Shown here: positions 34,589-42,951 of the stretch, in pieces | How positions within the stretch are numbered: position 1 is the stretch's first letter | Layout of the letters: every line of letters begins with the position of its first letter | Assembly (NCBI RefSeq): GCF_000472425.1 | Contig: NZ_AXAI01000023.1 | Coordinates: forward strand, 26,197-90,196 | DNA length: 64,000 nucleotides | From: Bradyrhizobium sp. Tv2a-2 | GTDB lineage: Bacteria > Pseudomonadota > Alphaproteobacteria > Rhizobiales > Xanthobacteraceae | Direction of reading: 5' to 3' | Made by a program: the position numbers and the translations under genes | The notes under the pieces: generated by a model | The model's input: the letters and a program-made list of their open reading frames with translations, nothing else | What the model was told of the DNA's origin: nothing | Database searches by the model: none

Positions 34589-35353
34589 CTACGCCGCCAG
34601 AAACCCGCCGTCGACCGGCAGCGTTACGCCGTTCACATAAGATGCCATGTTCGAGACCAGGAACACCACGGGCCCGACCAGTTCGTCCGGCTGCCCGACC
34701 CGCCCCTGCGGCGTACGGCCCATGAAGCCGGCAAGCCGTGCCGGATCGTTGCGCGTTGCCTCCGTCATGGCGGTCTCGATCACGCCGGGAGCGATCGCAT
34801 TGACGCGGATACCGTCGGCCGCGAGGTCGCGCGCCAGGGCCTGGGTCAGGAGCTTGACGCCGCCTTTCGAGGGCGCGTAGCCGAGCGTGCCGCCGATGCC
34901 GACAAAGGAGGCGATCGAGCCGAGATTGACGATGGTGCCACGGGTTTCGCGCAGAGCCGGCAGGAACGCGTGCGTGACATTGAAGACGCCGGTGAGGTTG
35001 ACGTCGAGCACGCGCCGCCAGTTTTCAGGCGCGCGCGGGGAATCGATGCCCTCGCGGATGATGAGGCCGGCATTGTTGATCAGGATCGCGATTGCGCCAA
35101 CCTCCTGTCCGACGGTCCGGGCCAGTGTGTTGCAGGCGGCCGCATCCGTCACATCGAGCGGGAAAGCCCAGGCGCCGCGGCCCCGGTCACGGATATCGGC
35201 GGCGGTGCGCTCGGCGCCGGCGCGATCGACATCGCTCACCACGACGTCAGCCCCATGCGCGGCAAGGCCGAGCGCAATCGCACGCCCATTGCCATGCGCT
35301 GCGCCGGTGACCAGCGCGCGCTTGCCGGCAAGGGTGTCGCCGATGGAGCTCAC
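34589..35353 (-). CDS. Short-chain dehydrogenase/reductase
   Basis: The 254-residue SDR has TGAAHGNGRAIALGL for NAD(P) binding (TGxxxGxG), ILINNAGLIIREG, Ser in GSIASFVG and YAPSKGG for the Tyr-Lys pair. C-terminal MASYVNGVTLPVDGGF is a standard classical-SDR ending. The start ATG overlaps the stop of the FAD oxidoreductase by four bases. It may reduce or oxidise the product of that enzyme. Confidence 0.93.
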   Translation of the reverse strand: MSSIGDTLAGKRALVTGAAHGNGRAIALGLAAHGADVVVSDVDRAGAERTAADIRDRGRGAWAFPLDVTDAAACNTLARTVGQEVGAIAILINNAGLIIREGIDSPRAPENWRRVLDVNLTGVFNVTHAFLPALRETRGTIVNLGSIASFVGIGGTLGYAPSKGGVKLLTQALARDLAADGIRVNAIAPGVIETAMTEATRNDPARLAGFMGRTPQGRVGQPDELVGPVVFLVSNMASYVNGVTLPVDGGFLAA

Positions 35354-37083
35354 GCTGCGCTCCTTTCGGCCGCGCTGTCGGCCAGATGCCGCCCCGCGAT
35401 GTAGCCGAAGGTCAGCGCGGGACCCAGCGTGATGCCGGCGCCGGGATAGTTACCGCCCATGATGCTCGCCATGTCGTTGCCGGCCGCGTAAAGCCCCGGA
35501 ATGACCCGGCCATCGGCATCGAGTGCGCGCGCATTCGCATCGGTGACGATTCCGGCATAGGTGCCGAGATCGCCGATCACCATCTTGATGGCATAGAAGG
35601 GACCATCCTTTAGCGGCGCGACGCAGGGATTAGGGCCATGCAGCGCATCGCCCTGATAGCGGTTATAGGCGCGCGAGCCCTTGCCGAAGGTGGGGTCGCG
35701 TCCCTCGGCGGCCTCGGCATTGAACTGGGCAACGGTGTCGGCCAGTCCCTTGGCGTCGATCCCGGCTGTCGCGGCGAGCTCGGAGAGCGTTGCACCACGC
35801 ATCAGATAGCCGGAGCGCAGATGATGGCCTGTTGGCATCGGGAAGGGCGGCACGCAGCCGAGGCCGTATTTGCGCAACGCCTTGTGGTCGCAGATCAGGA
35901 AGGCTGCGATTTCATCGTTCGGCTTCGCGGCCTTGGTCATGGCCTGGACGAAGTCGTGATAGGAATTCCCTTCATTGGCAAAGCGCTTGCCGTCGCGCAT
36001 CACCGCGATGACGCCGGGCTTGGCGCGGTCGATGAAATGCGGCATCACGCCGCGCGAGCCGTCCTTGCGCGTTGTCAGCGAAACCGGGACCCAGGCGGCG
36101 GCATTCGGCAGGCGGTTCTCGACGCGTCCGCCGGCGGATTCCGCAAGCCGCAGGCCGTCGCCGGTGTTGCCGACAGGTCCAGGCGAGAAATGCTCGGCGC
36201 CGGTCGGCGCATGCGGGAACATTGCCTTGCGCCGCGCCACGTCATGCGGAAAGCCGCCGCAGGCGAGCACGACGCCGCGCTTAGTGCGGACCTCGATGGT
36301 GCGGCCCTCGCGCAGGATGCGCGCGCCGCGCACGGCTCCGTTCTCGACGATCAGCTCGCTGACAGGCGAGGACAGCCACAACGGGATCTTCAGGTCGAGC
36401 GCGGATTTTGCCAGCCGTCCCGCGAGCGCATTGCCGTTGGTCAGGGTCATGCCGCGGCCGTAGCGCATCACGTCGCGGAAATGCCGCGACAGACGCTTGG
36501 CGACATAGACCGCCGAGGTCAGCGATTTGGTCGCGCGCATGAAATGGATGATCTCCTTGCCGGAGCCGAGCATCATGCCGAACACGGTGAGCTCGGGCAG
36601 GGGCGCGCCGAGATTCTTGATGTGCTCGCCGAGCTCCCGTCCGTCGAAGGGGCGGGTGACCATGGAGCGGCCGCCCTGCGCGCCGCCCGGCGCTTCCGCA
36701 TGATAGTCGGGGAAGACCAGCGGCATATCGAAGCGCAGCGCGGTCTTGCTCATGAAGAAGTCGACCGCCTCCGGCCCTGCGGCGAGGAAGGCATCGACCC
36801 GCGCGGCGTCGTAATTGTTGCCGGCTTCATGCCGCAGATAAGTGCGCGCCTGGTCCGGGCTCTCAGTAATGCCATAGGCTCGCGCGAGCGAGGTGCCGGG
36901 GATCCAGAGCCAGCCGCCGGAGCGGGCAGTGGTGCCGCCAAAGCGCGGCTCCTTTTCAACGATCAGCACATTGAGCCCGCGATGGCGCGCGGTGATTGCG
37001 GCGGCCATGCCGGAGCAGCCGGAGCCGGCCACCAACACGTCGCATTCGTAAACCTCATTCGCGGCCTTGCCGTCTGCACTCAT
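35350..37083 (-). CDS. FAD-dependent oxidoreductase (3-ketosteroid delta-1-dehydrogenase / fumarate reductase flavoprotein type)
   Basis: The 577-residue protein starts with the FAD Rossmann motif VLVAGSGCSGMAAAITARHRG near residue 16, followed by LIVEKEPRFGGTTARSGGWLWIPG. The second Rossmann-like cap region holds GVVLACGGFPHDV near residue 270. The C-terminus has GNDMASIMGGNYPGAGITLGPALTFGYIAGRHL, a common ending of FAD_binding_2 enzymes. Relatives act on ring ketones (KstD) or fumarate-like acids. Start ATG 37083; the binding-protein gene stops 7 bases upstream, and the SDR overlaps its end. The pathway is unknown. Confidence 0.9.
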   Translation of the reverse strand: MSADGKAANEVYECDVLVAGSGCSGMAAAITARHRGLNVLIVEKEPRFGGTTARSGGWLWIPGTSLARAYGITESPDQARTYLRHEAGNNYDAARVDAFLAAGPEAVDFFMSKTALRFDMPLVFPDYHAEAPGGAQGGRSMVTRPFDGRELGEHIKNLGAPLPELTVFGMMLGSGKEIIHFMRATKSLTSAVYVAKRLSRHFRDVMRYGRGMTLTNGNALAGRLAKSALDLKIPLWLSSPVSELIVENGAVRGARILREGRTIEVRTKRGVVLACGGFPHDVARRKAMFPHAPTGAEHFSPGPVGNTGDGLRLAESAGGRVENRLPNAAAWVPVSLTTRKDGSRGVMPHFIDRAKPGVIAVMRDGKRFANEGNSYHDFVQAMTKAAKPNDEIAAFLICDHKALRKYGLGCVPPFPMPTGHHLRSGYLMRGATLSELAATAGIDAKGLADTVAQFNAEAAEGRDPTFGKGSRAYNRYQGDALHGPNPCVAPLKDGPFYAIKMVIGDLGTYAGIVTDANARALDADGRVIPGLYAAGNDMASIMGGNYPGAGITLGPALTFGYIAGRHLADSAAERSAA

Positions 37084-37090
37084 GGCTGCC

Positions 37091-38305
37091 TCACTTCTTC
37101 ACAAGCGGACACTTGGATTCCGAGAGCGGACGGAACGCGTCCTCGCCCTTCACGGTCTTGACGATGTCGAGATAGTCCCAGGGCTCCTTGGACTGTTCCG
37201 GCGACTTCACCTTGGCAAGATACATGTCGCGGATGACGCGGCCATCCTCGCGCAGCTTGCCGCCGTGCACGAAGGTATCTTCGATCGGCAGCTCGCGCAT
37301 CTTGGCCATGACCTTTGCGGGATCGTCGGTACCCGCAGCCTTGATCGCCTTGAGATAATGCAGCACCGAGCCGTAGACGCCGGTCTGGATCATGGTCGGC
37401 ATGCCACCAGTGCGGGCGAAGAATCTCTTGGACCATGCGCGGGTCGCGTCATCCATGTTCCAGTAGGATGCCGTGGTCATGTAAGTGCCTTGCGCCGCCT
37501 TCAGCCCGATGGCGTGCACGTCGGTGTCAAACATCAGGAGACCCACGAGCTTCTGGCCGCCCTGGACCAGGCCGAATTCGCCGGACTGCTTGATCGCATT
37601 GTCAGTGTCCTGGCCGGCATTGGCGAAAGCCACCACGTCCGCCTTCGAGCTCTGCGCCTGCAGGGCAAAAGAGGAGAAGTCGGCGGTGTTGGTGGGATGA
37701 CGCACGCTGCCGAGCACGGTGCCGCCCATCTCCTTGATGAAGCGCGTGGCGTCGGCTTCAAGCTGGTGGCCGAAGGCATAGTCGGCGGTGACGAAGAACC
37801 AGGATTTGCCGCCTTCCTTGATCACTGCTGATGCCGTGACCTTCGACAGCGCGTAGGTGTCGTAGGTGAAATGCACGGTGTTGGGACTGCACAGCTCGTC
37901 CGTCAGCGAGCTCGCGCCGGGCCCGGAGAGGAGCGCAATCTTGTTGCGCTCGCGCACGAGGTTATGGACCGCGATCGCGATGCCGGAATTGGGAATATCG
38001 ACGACGGCGTCGACCTTGCCATTGTCGAACCAGCCGCGCGCGATCTGCACGCCGACATCGGTCTTCATCTGGTGGTCGGCGCTGATGATCTCGATCGGCT
38101 TGCCAAGCACGGTGGGACCGAATTCCTCCACCGCCATCTTCGCCGCTTCCACCGAGCCCGGACCGGAATTGTCGCGGCCCCAGCTCGAGAGGTCGGTGAG
38201 CACGCCGATGCGCACCACGTCATCCGAGATCTGCGCGTTCGCCACGGAAGTCATCGCGACAAAAATTGCGGTCACACCGACGCAGGCCAATAGCTTTGTC
38301 TTCAT
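37091..38305 (-). CDS. Periplasmic type I substrate-binding protein
   Basis: The 404-residue protein has a signal peptide (LLACVGVTAIFVAMTSVANAQ) and the Peripla_BP_6 fold: DDVVRIGVLTDLSSWGRDNSGPGSVEAAKMAVEEFG and later KSWFFVTADYAFGHQLEADATRFI. It matches binding proteins for short acids or aromatic compounds. It leads the operon of FAD oxidoreductase, SDR and IclR, so its ligand is probably their substrate. No transporter permease genes are present. An AT-rich promoter/operator region lies upstream. Confidence 0.9.
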   Translation of the reverse strand: MKTKLLACVGVTAIFVAMTSVANAQISDDVVRIGVLTDLSSWGRDNSGPGSVEAAKMAVEEFGPTVLGKPIEIISADHQMKTDVGVQIARGWFDNGKVDAVVDIPNSGIAIAVHNLVRERNKIALLSGPGASSLTDELCSPNTVHFTYDTYALSKVTASAVIKEGGKSWFFVTADYAFGHQLEADATRFIKEMGGTVLGSVRHPTNTADFSSFALQAQSSKADVVAFANAGQDTDNAIKQSGEFGLVQGGQKLVGLLMFDTDVHAIGLKAAQGTYMTTASYWNMDDATRAWSKRFFARTGGMPTMIQTGVYGSVLHYLKAIKAAGTDDPAKVMAKMRELPIEDTFVHGGKLREDGRVIRDMYLAKVKSPEQSKEPWDYLDIVKTVKGEDAFRPLSESKCPLVKK

Positions 38306-38371
38306 GGGTTTCCTTCCCTGATTCCCCGCTCTGCGGCGGCTTTCCCGAACATCAATGCTTGGAATGGCGTT

Positions 38372-38410
38372 AAATTAGTAAATAGCAAATCAATTTGTCA
38401 ATAACAAATT
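38372..38410 (-). promoter_or_regulatory. Probable promoter with overlapping operator palindrome for the 38305 operon
   Basis: On the minus strand, TTGACA (38401-38396) and TAATTT (38377-38372) are 18 bases apart, a fair -35/-10 match. Over the -35 is the palindrome AATTTGT-CAATA-ACAAATT (38392-38410), seven-base arms. The whole AT-rich patch is unlike its surroundings. It is 67-105 bases upstream of the first gene's start. Confidence 0.6.
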
Positions 38411-38615
38411 TGGCATGCCTGTTCGGTGGCGTGTGGGAGCCCGCGGAAGTCCGCGGCAACCGAGCGGCGCGTGGCGGAGAAAAGAGATGAAGGCAGCTGC
38501 GGCCCGGCCTCTGCTGGGTCGCGTCAGTCAGAAAACGATTGTGGCCCACGCCGGCGGAGAGCCGGCGTGGGCCACGGTTTTGTCGCGAGACTTTTGGTTA
38601 CGGCGGCGATGGCCG

Positions 38616-39992
38616 TCAGTCGTGTTCGTAGCCGTAGACCTCGGGGAGTATGAAGATCGCAGCGAGCAGCCCGATCAGCGGGAAGATCGCGACGAACAGC
38701 GTGGCATTGGCTTGGCCGATCGCCGTGAACAGCACGGGAAACAGGAAGATCGCCAGGAACGAGGGCAGCTTCACGAACATATAGGCGAAGCCGCTCGCGG
38801 TGCCGCGATATTCGGGCTTGGCCACCATGGTCGGAATGGTCATGCAGTTCGAGGCATCCCAATAATGGCCCCAGAGCATGCCGGCGGCGGCGAACGGCAG
38901 GATGTATTTGTGGTCGGTGTAGAGCGCGACGGCTGCGATGAGGAGCGAAACCAGCACGATGCCGAAACCCCAGATGGCGATGCCGCGATGGCCGATCTTC
39001 GGCGTCAGCAGCGGCCCGACCCAGCCCGATACGGCGGCGAACGAGAACAACGCCATGGTCACGAGGTTGTTGCCGAGCATGGAGGAGACGCCGATCATGG
39101 CAAACAGCACCGGAAGATAGAAGGCGAAGGTGGAGAACTCGCTACCCTGCGCGAAACAGGCGATCCAGCCGTAGATCGTGGCGCGCCAGCGGATCGGGTC
39201 CTTGCGCAGATCGGCGATGAACGCGGACGGACGCGGCTTCGGCGGCGTGACGTCCTGGTTCGGCAGCATGTCGAGCGGATCATTGTACATCTGCCGTGCG
39301 ACCTCCTTGGCTTCGCGGAAGCGGCCCTTCTGCACCAGCCACACCGCCGTTTCCGGCACGTCGTGGCGCAGGAACAGGATGATCAGTGCAGGCACGGCGC
39401 CGAGGCCGAGCGTCACGCGCCACACCATCTCATGATCGATGTCGAGCACCAGGAATATCGCGATCACGCCGAGCGTCAGCACCTCGCCGACGGCGAACAT
39501 GAACTGCCAGCGGTTGCCCATCACCTCGCGCTGGCCCTTGGCCATGGATTCCATGATGTAGGTGTAACCGGTGGAGATATCGCTGCCCAAGGGGATGCCG
39601 AGCAGGAAGCGGATCACGATCAGCCAGGCGATGCTGGACACGAATGCCTGCGCCAGCGCCAGAATGACGAACATGATCATGGTGATGAGGAACATCACGC
39701 GACGTCCGATCTTGTCTGACAGCCAGCCGCCGATCAGCGCGCCGATCAGGGCGCCGCCTTGCGTTCCCGCCGCTGCCAGGCCGAGTGCCAGGGGGCCGGG
39801 ATTGTACTGGTCGCGGATGAAGACCAGCACGAAGGCGATGGAATAAAGGTCCCAGGCCTCGACCAGGATCGAGGCCATCATCAGCCAGCCGACCTTGTTG
39901 CCCTTGGGGGTGTAGTTCTGCAGCAGATAGCGCACCGCGCTCTGGATGGCCGCCTGTGGTGCCGGCGGGGCTGCAGTAGAAATTGTCGTCAT
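38616..39992 (-). CDS. MFS transporter
   Basis: The 458-residue protein has 12 predicted TM helices and MFS signatures: GGWLSDKIGRRVMFL near residue 80 (motif A) and LLGIPLGSDISTGYTYIME in helix 5. MTTISTAAPPAP is the favoured start (residue 22 of the long frame). The cytosolic loop carries PLDMLPNQDVTPPKPRPS. Members of this sub-group (MFS sugar-acid or AAHS type) take up hexuronates, gluconate or aromatic acids. It is downstream of the GntR gene and probably co-transcribed with it (29-base gap). Confidence 0.88.
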   Translation of the reverse strand: MTTISTAAPPAPQAAIQSAVRYLLQNYTPKGNKVGWLMMASILVEAWDLYSIAFVLVFIRDQYNPGPLALGLAAAGTQGGALIGALIGGWLSDKIGRRVMFLITMIMFVILALAQAFVSSIAWLIVIRFLLGIPLGSDISTGYTYIMESMAKGQREVMGNRWQFMFAVGEVLTLGVIAIFLVLDIDHEMVWRVTLGLGAVPALIILFLRHDVPETAVWLVQKGRFREAKEVARQMYNDPLDMLPNQDVTPPKPRPSAFIADLRKDPIRWRATIYGWIACFAQGSEFSTFAFYLPVLFAMIGVSSMLGNNLVTMALFSFAAVSGWVGPLLTPKIGHRGIAIWGFGIVLVSLLIAAVALYTDHKYILPFAAAGMLWGHYWDASNCMTIPTMVAKPEYRGTASGFAYMFVKLPSFLAIFLFPVLFTAIGQANATLFVAIFPLIGLLAAIFILPEVYGYEHD

Positions 39993-40020
39993 GTGTGGGT
40001 CCTCGTTTGTCCTTGATAAA

Positions 40021-40782
40021 TTAGGTGCCCGGCAAGGGTTCGATGCTGCAATCAAGCAGGCTCGGGTCGAGGCCGGCTTCCATTTCCACGAACATGGATT
40101 CCATGAAACTCATCAACTCGTCGCTGGCCTTGACCGCGTCCTCGGCGCGCCGGTTGGCAACCGCATGGAGGATCGCGACATGGCGATCGATGGTGCCGGT
40201 CAGGTCGGTGTGGCCGGGCAGGAGGCGATGGTAGATGAATCCGATGCGGCGATAGATCGTGTGCAACGGGCGCATGGTGTGCGCCAGGAAGGGCTCGCCG
40301 CCGGCATCCAGGATCAGGGCATCGATGCGGCGGTCGAGCTTGTTGAAGGCGTCGATCGAGGTTGTGGTGCGCCGCTCGCTCAGTGCACGCTCGATGTGCT
40401 GCATCTGGTTGCGATGCGACAGCGAGGCGCGCTCGGCTGCCAGCCGAATGACAAAGCGCTCCATGTCGCGCCGCAAGCCGAGCAGCAGGCGCTCGCGCGA
40501 TAGATCGATCGGCGCGATCTGCAAGCCATGGCGCGGGCGAATGATGATCAGCGTGTCGGCGGCGAAGCGGTTGACGGCGCTGTGCACCGGCGTGCGGCCG
40601 TAGCCGGTCACGCTCTGCAATTCCTGGACGGTGAGAAAACGTCCTGGCTTGAGCTGGCAATTGACCAGCAGTTCCTCGATGCGCTGGTAGGCAAGTTCGA
40701 ACAGATTGACGCGGTTGCGCCTGGCCGGCGCATCGCTCCGTTCGGGATCGACCATGTCGAGAGCGCTCTTGCGCCGCGCCAT
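40021..40782 (-). CDS. GntR-family regulator, FCD/FadR type
   Basis: The 253-residue protein has an N-terminal winged helix (RIEELLVNCQLKPGRFLTVQELQSVTGYGRTPVHSAVNRFAADTLI) and a C-terminal FCD-type domain with DAFNKLDRRIDALILDAGG and HTMRPLHTIYRRIGFIYH, which carries His residues able to bind a metal and acid effector. It is divergent from the sugar-acid operon, with an operator-like palindrome between. The start ATG at 40782 follows AAGGAAGCCTTTG. Confidence 0.92.
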   Translation of the reverse strand: MARRKSALDMVDPERSDAPARRNRVNLFELAYQRIEELLVNCQLKPGRFLTVQELQSVTGYGRTPVHSAVNRFAADTLIIIRPRHGLQIAPIDLSRERLLLGLRRDMERFVIRLAAERASLSHRNQMQHIERALSERRTTTSIDAFNKLDRRIDALILDAGGEPFLAHTMRPLHTIYRRIGFIYHRLLPGHTDLTGTIDRHVAILHAVANRRAEDAVKASDELMSFMESMFVEMEAGLDPSLLDCSIEPLPGT

Positions 40783-40848
40783 CAAAGGCTTCCTTGGGTT
40801 TCCTCGAGCCGCGTCTTGGGCGCAGCCCTGTTCGTGACATTAAACATA

Positions 40849-40864
40849 TTGTGATATATTACAA
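40849..40864. promoter_or_regulatory. GntR-type operator palindrome
   Basis: TTGTGATATATTACAA (one mismatch pair) sits midway between the divergent GntR gene (start 40782) and the dehydratase operon (40958). The arms TTGT...ACAA with an AT-rich centre fit FCD/FadR-family operators. It also provides AT-rich -10-like sequence, so binding here could block both promoters. Confidence 0.6.
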
Positions 40865-40957
40865 GAGCGCGTATGGCAGAGACATGGTCGAGGCTGAAGT
40901 GCCCGCGTTGTCATGCGCGGCCGGCCGACAAAAGAACCAGCAGGCAGGGAGAAACAC

Positions 40958-42157
40958 GTGAAGATCACGTCTATCGAAACCTTGCGCACGGACGAATTCG
41001 CCAACGTGATATGGGTCCGCGTGCACACCGACTCCGGCCTGACCGGCCTCGGCGAGACCTTTTACGGCGCGGGCGCCGTCGAAGCGCAGGTCCACGACAC
41101 GCTTGCCGGCCGTCTGCTCGGGCGCGATCCTCTGAGGATCGAGGCACTGCATCGCGAGATGATCAATCTGCCGATGGCGCAGTCTTCCACCGGAGTGGAA
41201 TACCGCGCCGCGTCCGCGATCGACATCGCGCTGTGGGATTTGTTCGGCAAGGTCTGCGGTCAGCCAGTGCACCAGATGCTGGGCGGTCTCTGCCGCGACA
41301 AGCAGCGCATCTACAACACCTGTGCCGGCACCAAATACGTGCGCTCCACTAATATCCGCCCGGTATCGAACTGGAGTCTGGGCGAGGTCGACAGTCCTTA
41401 CGAGGATCTCGACGCCTTCATGAACCGCGCGGACGCGCTGGCCGAAAGTCTGCTCGAGAGCGGCATCTCGGCCATGAAGATCTGGCCGTTCGATCCGCCG
41501 GCGCAGGAGAACCAGGGTCTTTTCATCACGGCCGCGCAGATGAAGAAGGCGGTCGAGCCGTTCGAGAAGATCCGTAAAGCGGTCGGCGACAAGATGGAAA
41601 TCATGGTCGAGCTTCACTCGCTGTGGAACCTCCCGACCGCCAAGCAGATTGCGCGTGTGCTCGAGGACTACAAGCCGACCTGGTACGAGGATCCGATCAA
41701 GATGAACTCGCCGCAGGCGCTCGCCGAATTCGCGCGCTCGACGGATGTGTGGACCTGCGCCAGCGAGACGCTGGGCTCGCGCTATCCCTACAAGGACATG
41801 CTCGACCGCGACGCCATGCATGTGGTGATGGCCGATCTGTGCTGGACCGGCGGGCTGACCGAGGGACGTAAGATCGCGGCGATGGCGGAGACCTATCACC
41901 GGCCGTTCGCGCCGCATGACTGCATCGGGCCGATCGGCTTCATCGCTGCCATCCACATGTCGTTCAGCCAGCCGAACACTCTGATCCAGGAGTCCGTGCG
42001 CGCCTTCTACAAGGGCTGGTACAACGAGCTTGTCACGACCATGCCCGTGATCGAGGATGGCTACGTCTATCCGATGGAAGGGCCCGGGCTTGGCGTCGAC
42101 TTGTTGCCTGCCGTGTTCGAGCGCTCCGACCTTGTCGTGCGCCGCAGCAATATTTGA
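40958..42157 (+). CDS. Enolase-superfamily sugar-acid dehydratase (mandelate racemase/muconate lactonizing group)
   Basis: The 399-residue protein has the MR/MLE fold: KITSIETLRTDEFANVIWVRVHTDSGLTGLGE at the N-terminus, the barrel Lys in SAMKIWPFDPP, MVELHSLWN for the first metal ligand, WYEDPIKMNS for the second, CASETLGSR for the third, and PHDCIGPIG with a likely catalytic His. This matches aldonate dehydratases of the superfamily. The exact substrate is uncertain. Translation begins at GTG 40958, which follows GGCAGGGAGAAACAC. It starts the operon whose other genes handle gluconate-like acids and KDG, so a D-aldonate is the likely substrate. Confidence 0.85.
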   Translation: MKITSIETLRTDEFANVIWVRVHTDSGLTGLGETFYGAGAVEAQVHDTLAGRLLGRDPLRIEALHREMINLPMAQSSTGVEYRAASAIDIALWDLFGKVCGQPVHQMLGGLCRDKQRIYNTCAGTKYVRSTNIRPVSNWSLGEVDSPYEDLDAFMNRADALAESLLESGISAMKIWPFDPPAQENQGLFITAAQMKKAVEPFEKIRKAVGDKMEIMVELHSLWNLPTAKQIARVLEDYKPTWYEDPIKMNSPQALAEFARSTDVWTCASETLGSRYPYKDMLDRDAMHVVMADLCWTGGLTEGRKIAAMAETYHRPFAPHDCIGPIGFIAAIHMSFSQPNTLIQESVRAFYKGWYNELVTTMPVIEDGYVYPMEGPGLGVDLLPAVFERSDLVVRRSNI

Positions 42158-42168
42158 CGGAGTTATCG

Positions 42169-42936
42169 ATGTCGCTCTCGCTTTTTGATCTCAAGGGCCG
42201 CACGGCGCTGGTGACAGGCTCCAGTCGTGGCCTCGGGCGCGCCATCGCCGAGGGCATGGCGAAAGCCGGTGCCAAGATCGTCATCAACGGCACTGATGGC
42301 GCGCGTGTCGAAACCGCCGTCGGCGAGCTGCGGGCCGCCGGTTTTGCCGCGGAAGGCGCGGCCTTCGATGTCACTGATGAAGCAGCGATCGTGAAAGCGT
42401 TCGAAGGCTTCGACGAGGCGGGCATCGAGATCGACATTCTCGTCAACAATGCCGGCATCCAGATGCGCAAGCCGCTGGTCGAGTTCTCCAGTGCGGACTG
42501 GCGCAAGGTGATCGAGACCAACCTCACGGGCGCCTTCATCATCGGTCGCGAGGCGGCGAAACGCATGATCCCGCGCAAGCGCGGCAAGATCATCAATATT
42601 GCTTCGCTTGCGAGCGAGCTGGCGCGCCCTACCATCGCGCCCTATACCGCGGCCAAGGCTGGCATCAAGAACCTGACCAAGTCGATGGCGGTGGAGTGGG
42701 CGGCGAGCGGCATCCAGGCCAACGCCATCGGTCCGGGCTATATGCTGACCGATATGAACCAGGCGCTGATGAGCAACACCGATTTCAACAACTGGCTGAT
42801 GTCACGGGTCCCGGCCAAGCGCTGGGGGAATCCCGACGAGCTGGTGGGTGCGGCGATCTTCCTGGCCTCGTCGGCATCAAATTACGTCAACGGCCAGACC
42901 ATCTATGTCGATGGCGGCATGCTGGCGGCGATGTGA
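42169..42936 (+). CDS. Gluconate 5-dehydrogenase-like SDR
   Basis: The 255-residue SDR has TGSSRGLGRAIAEGMAKAG, ILVNNAGIQMRKP, Ser in NIASLAS, YTAAKAG and the NYVNGQTIYVDGGML ending. The N-terminal LFDLKGRTALVTGSSRGLG is the pattern of Gno/IdnO, the NADPH-linked 5-keto-D-gluconate reductase. It lies 11 bases after the dehydratase and 15 before the IdnD-like gene. Pairing with IdnD supports the interconversion of gluconate and 5-ketogluconate. Confidence 0.85.
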   Translation: MSLSLFDLKGRTALVTGSSRGLGRAIAEGMAKAGAKIVINGTDGARVETAVGELRAAGFAAEGAAFDVTDEAAIVKAFEGFDEAGIEIDILVNNAGIQMRKPLVEFSSADWRKVIETNLTGAFIIGREAAKRMIPRKRGKIINIASLASELARPTIAPYTAAKAGIKNLTKSMAVEWAASGIQANAIGPGYMLTDMNQALMSNTDFNNWLMSRVPAKRWGNPDELVGAAIFLASSASNYVNGQTIYVDGGMLAAM

Positions 42937-42951
42937 GCAGGAGAATAGGCC

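Noticed and set aside
35638..37161. 507-codon plus-strand frame opposite the FAD oxidoreductase
   Set aside because: Shadow of a high-GC gene; the minus-strand frame has FAD motifs and tight operon overlaps.
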